From positions 339,573-381,105 of the forward strand of contig JARGOB010000001.1 of the NCBI GenBank assembly GCA_029212925.1: a stretch of DNA of 41,533 nt. Reading direction: 5' to 3'. This document shows positions 36,490 through 41,533 of this stretch, in pieces. Origin of the DNA: Coxiellaceae bacterium. Lineage in GTDB: Bacteria > Pseudomonadota > Gammaproteobacteria > Coxiellales > Coxiellaceae. The notes under the pieces are model-generated. The model was not told the DNA's origin. It worked only from the letters and a program-made list of their open reading frames with translations, and made no database searches. Made by a program: the position numbers and the translations under genes. Each line of letters begins with the position of its first letter. The first letter of the stretch is position 1.

Positions 36490-37401
36490 TTATTGAACGC
36501 TGCCGATACGTGTAGGAATGCCTTGCCTTTGTTTTTCTACTAAAGCAACCTTACGCCAATTCACGTGTGAGCGTTTATGTGCGGTTTTAATCGCAATTTC
36601 ATTTTGTACATCGGTGTGGTTTAAATCGGTTTGATCTTCGCCGTGTGCCATGGGGCGATGCACTTCTAAATATAAGCTATGACCGCGCCAGCCCACTTTA
36701 TTGGCGTGGTGTATGATGTGCACCGGTGTGCGGTTAGGTACCATATGGAATAATTGCTCTACGTCGTGATTAAATAAACGTATGCATCCCGAGCTAGCAT
36801 AAGTGCCGATAGTGTTGGGTGCGTTATTGCCATGAATTAAATAGCCGCGCTTTAGTAAGTACATGGCGTATGGACCCAGTGGGTTCTTTTCGCCGGGCCC
36901 GATTTTAGTTGGTAGAAATTTACCTTTCTTTAGCAGTGTTTCATCGCGAATAGATTCAGGGATATACCAGGTGGGCAATTCTTTTTTGCGATAGACAATG
37001 GTTTCTAGCGTTGGTGTGCGCCACTTGCTGCGACCAACGCCAACGGGGTAGGTGTACACTACCTGACGATTTTTTGGAAAATAATACAGGCGTAACTCAG
37101 CCAGGTTGACTACAATGCCATTACGTTGTTTGGGTAAAATAAAGCGTGATGGGATGACGACCTCGGTGTTTGGTTTTAGTCGCTTATATAATAAGTGGCG
37201 GTTAGCATCACGCATTTTTAACCAGCCGATGTCGTAACGCTTTGCAATGCTATGCAGTGTGTCGCCTCGAACGCTGTGTACCAACAATACTTGGCCAACG
37301 ACATCACTGTTTTTTGTTAATGGGAATGTGCCAGCAAAGGTGGTATTAAGAAATAATGCGGTGAAGGTAATAAACGCGATTCGGGCCAATAAAGTTTTCA
37401 T
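36490..37401 (-). CDS. L,D-transpeptidase with LysM domain (ErfK/YbiS/YcfS family)
   Basis: The 303-aa protein has a signal peptide (residues 1-23, ending TFA), then a LysM peptidoglycan-binding domain at about 39-84 (HSVRGDTLHSIAKRYDIGW). The YkuD catalytic domain at about 95-235 holds GYLIHGNNAP with His190 and SSGCIRLFNHD with Cys206. Relatives form 3-3 cross-links or attach Braun lipoprotein to peptidoglycan. A C-terminal ~65-residue basic tail follows. AGGGAG lies before the ATG. It pairs with the YkuD_2-type enzyme downstream. Confidence 0.92.
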   Translation of the reverse strand: MKTLLARIAFITFTALFLNTTFAGTFPLTKNSDVVGQVLLVHSVRGDTLHSIAKRYDIGWLKMRDANRHLLYKRLKPNTEVVIPSRFILPKQRNGIVVNLAELRLYYFPKNRQVVYTYPVGVGRSKWRTPTLETIVYRKKELPTWYIPESIRDETLLKKGKFLPTKIGPGEKNPLGPYAMYLLKRGYLIHGNNAPNTIGTYASSGCIRLFNHDVEQLFHMVPNRTPVHIIHHANKVGWRGHSLYLEVHRPMAHGEDQTDLNHTDVQNEIAIKTAHKRSHVNWRKVALVEKQRQGIPTRIGSVQ

Positions 37402-37509
37402 AGTAAAGCTCCCTGCAATGCCCCTGGTTTATAAATGTACTCAGGGGCAAACGTTATCAGAAAAATTAATTTCGTTCAATAACTATCCAGTTGCTAGGAG
37501 CTTTGTTTT

Positions 37510-38181
37510 TTATCTTCTGCCGCCCATAAAGCCTAAGATGCTCAAAAGGTTTACGAAGATGTTAAATAACGCTACATACAGTGCCATCGTTGCCATGATG
37601 TAATTTGTTTCACCGCCATTCATCATTCGGCTTGTTGTGAACAAAATATACGCAGATGATAGCAGTACAAAAGCCCCAGACACTAACAAGCTTAGCAGAG
37701 GAAGTTGAAAAAACATGGCTGCTAAACCGGCAACAAAAGCGACGACAAAAGCGACGAATATAAAGCCACCCATGTAACTAAAATCCTTGCGTGTGACCAG
37801 CGCATAACCGGACAGAGCAAAGAAGATCACACCCGTTCCGCCAAGTGCGGTCATGATGAGCTGTGAACCATTGCTGAAATTATGAATATACGAATTTAGG
37901 ATAGGTCCAAGGGTGTACCCAAGGAATCCAGTAAAGGCGAAAATGGCTAAAATGCCCCAAGCGCTTTTTCGTAATGCATTTACGGCAAACATCAAGCCAA
38001 AATAACCGATAAGGATGAATCCTATGCCAGGTTGGGCGTTGGTGCTCATTGAAAACCAAGCGGTAAATGCGCTAAATACCAGAGTTAAGCTGAGCAGTAA
38101 ATAAGTATTACGAATCACACTGTTAGTGGCTAGCACTGATTCACTGCGGCGTTGTATCACTGATGACTGTTTTTGATCCAT
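37510..38181 (-). CDS. Bax inhibitor-1/YccA family membrane protein
   Basis: The 223-aa protein has seven hydrophobic segments and the family pattern: an N-terminal NTYLLLSLTLVFSAFTAWF, central GFLGYTLGPILNSY and SYMGGFIFVAFVVAFVAG, and a C-terminal ALYVALFNIFVNLLSILGF with the conserved N-x-F/L-x3-L stretch. Bacterial members include YccA, which modulates FtsH, and YetJ-like calcium channels. AGAGGTTATTCC lies before the ATG. It is probably a single-gene unit. Confidence 0.92.
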   Translation of the reverse strand: MDQKQSSVIQRRSESVLATNSVIRNTYLLLSLTLVFSAFTAWFSMSTNAQPGIGFILIGYFGLMFAVNALRKSAWGILAIFAFTGFLGYTLGPILNSYIHNFSNGSQLIMTALGGTGVIFFALSGYALVTRKDFSYMGGFIFVAFVVAFVAGLAAMFFQLPLLSLLVSGAFVLLSSAYILFTTSRMMNGGETNYIMATMALYVALFNIFVNLLSILGFMGGRR

Positions 38182-38314
38182 ATGGAATAACCTCTTGTTA
38201 ATTGAATCATAGATATCTCACGATATTATACCAAATTTACATTAAGGATTTCTATTTTTTACTGACATGTGTAATAATGCGTCCTGTCTGGATGCAGGCA
38301 GTTAGAGTTTTAGT

Positions 38315-38403
38315 GGAGAGATGGCTGAGTGGTTGAAAGCGGCGGTCTTGAAAACCGTTGAGGGTAACCCCCTCCCAGGGTTCGAATCCCTGTCTCTCCG
38401 CCA
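38315..38403 (+). tRNA. tRNA-Ser (TGA anticodon)
   Basis: The acceptor GGAGAGA (38315-38321) pairs with TCTCTCC (38393-38399), discriminator G, and CCA is encoded. The anticodon loop CTTGAAA is closed by GCGGT/ACCGT. A long variable arm (GAGGGTAACCCCCTC) and the T loop TTCGAAT confirm a class II tRNA-Ser. Unlike the tRNA-Arg in this window, CCA is present in the DNA. Confidence 0.97.
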
Positions 38404-38440
38404 CCTAACTATTGGAACAAACTGATTAAGGGGTAGCTTA

Positions 38441-39094
38441 GTGATTAACGTAATGTTGGTCGATGACCTTGACTTGGTTCGCACAGGGATTAGAAAAATG
38501 CTGGATGAATCCGCCGGCATTAAAGTAATTGGTGAGGCGACATCCGGTGAAGAAGCTGTTAAATTAGCCCGTTCAGTAAAGCCCAATGTAGTGTTAATGG
38601 ATGTCAAGATGCCGGGTATCGGCGGTTTTGAAGCCACGCGTAAACTCATCCGCATGGATCCTGATATCAAAGTCCTCATTGTTACCGTTTGTGATAATGA
38701 TTTATATCCCGCACGTTTGTTACAGGTGGGTGCCTCAGGTTATTTAACCAAAGGTGCTACCATGGATGAAATGGTGCAGGCGATTAAAGCTGTGCATGCT
38801 GGGCAGCGTTATATTAGCCCAGAGATTGCTAACCGTTTAGCGTTTAAGCATGTGTCAGACAAAGACGAATCACCTTTTGAAACCTTATCAGAGCGTGAGC
38901 TGCAAGTGATGCTAATGATCACTAAGGGCATGAAGGTGCAAGAGATTGCCGATAAGCTGTGTTTGAGTCCTAAAACAGTAAATAGTTATCGCTACCGAAT
39001 TTTTGAAAAACTTAATGTTAAAAATGATGTTGAGTTAACCCTGTTAGCGATTCGCCATGGTTTGGTTGAATCGGAAGAAACAGGTTTAATCTAA
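38441..39094 (+). CDS. uvrY: Two-component response regulator, UvrY/GacA/LetA type
   Basis: The 217-aa protein has a receiver domain with acidic DD at residues 8-9, phospho-acceptor D54 (VLMDVKMPG) and K104 (YLTKGAT). A LuxR-type helix-turn-helix follows at about 148-205 (LSERELQVMLMITKGMKVQEIADKL, then SPKTVNSYRYRIFEKL). Location directly before uvrC is the classic position of uvrY/gacA. In gammaproteobacteria this regulator, with the BarA/GacS/LetS kinase, activates CsrA-sequestering small RNAs, controlling virulence and carbon metabolism. It has a GTG start after AAGGGG. The kinase is not in the window. Confidence 0.93.
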   Translation: MINVMLVDDLDLVRTGIRKMLDESAGIKVIGEATSGEEAVKLARSVKPNVVLMDVKMPGIGGFEATRKLIRMDPDIKVLIVTVCDNDLYPARLLQVGASGYLTKGATMDEMVQAIKAVHAGQRYISPEIANRLAFKHVSDKDESPFETLSERELQVMLMITKGMKVQEIADKLCLSPKTVNSYRYRIFEKLNVKNDVELTLLAIRHGLVESEETGLI

Positions 39095-39116
39095 TTTTAC
39101 AATAGAGCCTGTTATC

Positions 39117-40931
39117 ATGGCCTTCGATCACGATACTTTTCTAAAAGTGCTTAGCACGCAGCCTGGTGTTTATCGGATGATAAGCAGTAAAGGCGATATT
39201 ATTTATGTAGGTAAAGCGCGTAATTTACAAAAACGTGTTTCTCAGTATTTTCAAAAGCAACACCCTTTAACTAAAACCAGCTTAATGGTCGCACAGATTG
39301 CCGATGTGCAAGTGACGATTACCGAAAGTGAGGTGGATGCCTTAATTCTAGAAGCGACGCTTATCAAGCGTCATCGACCAAAATATAATATTTTATTACG
39401 TGATGATAAGTCGTATCCGTATATTTATATTTCAACGCAGAATGACTTTCCGCAAATGGACTTTGTGCGTGGAAAAAAGAAAAAACAAGGTCGCTACTTT
39501 GGGCCCTATCCTAGCATCGGCTCGGCGCGAGAGACCTTAGCATTATTACAGAAGTGTTTTATGTTGCGTCAATGCAAGGACAGTGTGTTTCGACATCGTT
39601 CGCGCCCCTGTTTGCAGTATCAAATTAAACGCTGTCAGGCGCCGTGTGTGGGGTATATTGATCATGATGATTATCAACAAACAGTGCGACAAGCGATTCA
39701 ATTTTTAGAGGGTAAAAGCGAATCATTGATTGATGAGTTTATTGATCAAATGAAGCAGGCCAGTAGTGAACAAAATTACGAGCGGGCAGGGCAGATACGA
39801 GATGATGTTGAAAAATTGCGTAAACTGCAACATCACCAATATTTTAGTCACGATCAACACGATATTGATGTGATTGCGCTGGTGCAGACCCATCATATTT
39901 GGGTGGTGTCGGTGCTATTAGTGCGTGGCGGCGAATTATTAACGCATCATTGTTATTACCCGAAAGTGCCAGTTGATGCCGATGAAACAGAAGTATTATT
40001 GCAGTTTATTAATCATTATTACCTGAATGAAACCGTGGCGAATTTATTTCCGGCGAAGATTTTATTGCCGTTTGCGATTGATAAGAAAGACGTGATTGAA
40101 TCAGCAATTAAACAACATTGCGACCGTAAAGTGCACTTAATGTCACGCACCGATGATGTATTAAAGCAATGGCGTGCCATGGCTGAGCGCAATGCTAAGC
40201 AAGCATTGGCTGAAAAGCTAGCGGGTAAGACTAAAATAGACCGGCAATTGCAAGGCTTGGCTAAAGCGATGGGTTTAAGTAAAGCATTGCAACGCATTGA
40301 GTGTTTTGATATCAGTCATACGCAGGGTGAGGCGACAAAGGCGTCATGTGTCGTATATGATCGCCAGGGTGCGTGTAAAAAAGCGTATCGGCAATTTGAT
40401 ATAAAAGATGTAACGCCGGGTGATGACTATGCCGCGATGCGACAAGCGGTGTATCGACGTTACGCGGGTTTATTAAAGCGCGGTGAAACCTTACCGGATG
40501 TGGTGTTGATTGATGGTGGTACGGGGCAATTAAAGCAAGCTGATGAAGTGTTGCAAGAACTGCAAATCGATTCAATAACCTTGCTCGGTGTTGCCAAAGG
40601 AAAATCGCGCAAGCCAGGCTTAGAAAGATTATTACTTACCAGTGGGCAAGTTCTGCAATTACCACCACACAGTGAAGCATTTCACCTGATTCAGTTTATT
40701 CGCGATGAGTCGCATCGTTTTGGTATACGTGCGCATCGCAATAAACGTGACAAATCGCGTACGCAATCCGTGTTAGAGCAAATCCCCGGCGTAGGCCCCA
40801 AAAAACGCCAAGCGCTATTGGCCCACTTTGGTGGACTGCAGGGGTTAAAGCAAGCCAGTGCTGTTGAAATTGCCAAGGTGCGTGGGATTACCTTATTGGT
40901 TGCTGAAGAGATCAAGCGCAAACTTGATTAG
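39117..40931 (+). CDS. uvrC: UvrABC excinuclease subunit C
   Basis: UvrC makes both incisions around bulky DNA lesions. The 604-aa protein starts with a GIY-YIG nuclease domain (GVYRMISSKGDIIYVGKARNLQKRV), then a Cys-rich region (RQCKDS, RRCQAPC-like RCQAPCVGY) and a UVR motif at about 205-240 (FIDQMKQASSEQNYERAGQIRD). The C-terminal RNase H-like nuclease begins ECFDISHTQGEATKAS and includes VVLIDGGTGQLKQA. Tandem helix-hairpin-helix motifs end the protein (EQIPGVGPKKRQALLAHFG). It lies 22 bp after uvrY and is likely co-transcribed. Confidence 0.97.
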   Translation: MAFDHDTFLKVLSTQPGVYRMISSKGDIIYVGKARNLQKRVSQYFQKQHPLTKTSLMVAQIADVQVTITESEVDALILEATLIKRHRPKYNILLRDDKSYPYIYISTQNDFPQMDFVRGKKKKQGRYFGPYPSIGSARETLALLQKCFMLRQCKDSVFRHRSRPCLQYQIKRCQAPCVGYIDHDDYQQTVRQAIQFLEGKSESLIDEFIDQMKQASSEQNYERAGQIRDDVEKLRKLQHHQYFSHDQHDIDVIALVQTHHIWVVSVLLVRGGELLTHHCYYPKVPVDADETEVLLQFINHYYLNETVANLFPAKILLPFAIDKKDVIESAIKQHCDRKVHLMSRTDDVLKQWRAMAERNAKQALAEKLAGKTKIDRQLQGLAKAMGLSKALQRIECFDISHTQGEATKASCVVYDRQGACKKAYRQFDIKDVTPGDDYAAMRQAVYRRYAGLLKRGETLPDVVLIDGGTGQLKQADEVLQELQIDSITLLGVAKGKSRKPGLERLLLTSGQVLQLPPHSEAFHLIQFIRDESHRFGIRAHRNKRDKSRTQSVLEQIPGVGPKKRQALLAHFGGLQGLKQASAVEIAKVRGITLLVAEEIKRKLD

Positions 40932-40976
40932 TCTGTCGCCACTTGAATTCAATGCTTGTTCGCGTACAATCGAGTT

Positions 40977-41533
40977 ATGAATTTTGCGCTGCTACTGACA
41001 TGGTCTCGAATATTCGCCATTCCGGTGATCGTATTGGTCTATTTTTTACCTTTTAAAAATGCTCACTTGGTAGCTGCATGTGCGTTTGCTTTGGTAGCAG
41101 TCACAGATTGGCTTGACGGTTTTGTGGCGCGTAATTTGGATCAATGCACTAAGTTGGGTGCTTTCTTGGATCCAGTGGCTGACAAGCTGCTAGTGTCGAT
41201 TTCCTTACTGATGATTTTGAGCCAGCAGTATATGCCATTTTTGGCGCTGCCTGCGGCAGTGATTGTTGGTCGTGAGCTGACTATTTCGGCGTTAAGAGAA
41301 TGGATGGCCGAAATAGGCAAGCGAACAAGCGTTGCTGTAACCTTTGTTGCCAAGCTAAAAACCGTGATGCAATTGGTGGCAATTGGAGTTCTACTTTTGT
41401 ATCGTCCACACATGCCATTGTACGTTTTATACATCGGTGTTGTGTTATTAAGCATCGCAGCGGCATTAACGCTTTGGACTATGATTATTTATCTAAAAAT
41501 TGCTTGGCCGGACTTGACTTTGCACGGAGAATA
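40977..41533 (+). CDS. pgsA: CDP-diacylglycerol-glycerol-3-phosphate 3-phosphatidyltransferase, cut by window end
   Basis: PgsA makes phosphatidylglycerophosphate, the first committed step to phosphatidylglycerol and cardiolipin, in the inner membrane. 185 codons are visible. The CDP-alcohol phosphatidyltransferase motif is complete: D47-G48, A51-R52, G61, D65 and D69 within DWLDGFVARN and LGAFLDPVADK. Several hydrophobic segments surround it. The usual length is about 182-190 aa and the last two bases are TA, so the stop codon may be the very next base, but this cannot be seen. It follows uvrC by 45 bp, as in many gammaproteobacteria. Confidence 0.93.
   Translation, partial: MNFALLLTWSRIFAIPVIVLVYFLPFKNAHLVAACAFALVAVTDWLDGFVARNLDQCTKLGAFLDPVADKLLVSISLLMILSQQYMPFLALPAAVIVGRELTISALREWMAEIGKRTSVAVTFVAKLKTVMQLVAIGVLLLYRPHMPLYVLYIGVVLLSIAAALTLWTMIIYLKIAWPDLTLHGE

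Overview
The window looks like a chromosomal segment of a gammaproteobacterium of moderate-to-low GC. The evidence is gene order typical of that class (smc-zipA-ligA, and uvrY-uvrC-pgsA behind a tRNA-Ser), together with phhA/phhB, ETF/ETF-QO and an E. coli-type dinJ-yafQ pair. Dispersed palindromic repeats of the form TGTCATCCCGG...CCGGGATCCAG and several large or multi-membrane proteins with no recognisable family suggest a host-associated lineage such as Legionellales. That placement is inference, not proof.

Layout. 1-8.4 kb is metabolic: an exported serine hydrolase, ung, phhA-phhB (phenylalanine to tyrosine with pterin recycling), and an ETF module. ETF-QO diverges from an etfB-etfA-ald operon, so alanine dehydrogenase is made together with the electron carrier. 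8.5-12.6 kb holds two paralogous proteins with a MidA-like methyltransferase domain and C-terminal TPR-like repeats, followed by a non-coding array of 142-bp tandem repeats that ends in a perfect 13-bp inverted repeat. fumC and a Cys-rich exported protein follow.

14.5-22.5 kb is the accessory part. It holds a long structured leader and a 1026-aa orphan protein whose C-terminus is built from the dispersed repeat read in frame. Convergent to it is a two-gene operon: a stand-alone reverse transcriptase overlapping by 14 bp a 660-aa flippase-like membrane protein with a soluble tail. Upstream of the reverse transcriptase lie a structured leader, a 33-bp perfect inverted copy of the 3' end of tRNA-Arg(CCT), three hairpins, the intact tRNA-Arg, and a dinJ-yafQ toxin-antitoxin pair with a strong promoter. 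This RT/flippase locus is the best candidate for an undescribed system.

22.5-41.5 kb is mostly core: a putP-like symporter, an orphan type IV pilin-like protein (the two share a bidirectional terminator), smc-zipA-ligA, two orphan multi-membrane proteins, an APC permease, a DUF2238/YjdF-like membrane protein, two different L,D-transpeptidases, a BI-1/YccA protein, tRNA-Ser(TGA), a UvrY/GacA-type response regulator, uvrC and a pgsA cut by the window end.

A recurring theme is the dispersed palindromic repeat. At five loci its outer half-site (GTCATCCCGG or CCGGGATGAC) is multiplied head-to-tail. The step is exactly 20 bp at the four non-coding loci and 21 bp (seven codons) at the one inside a gene.
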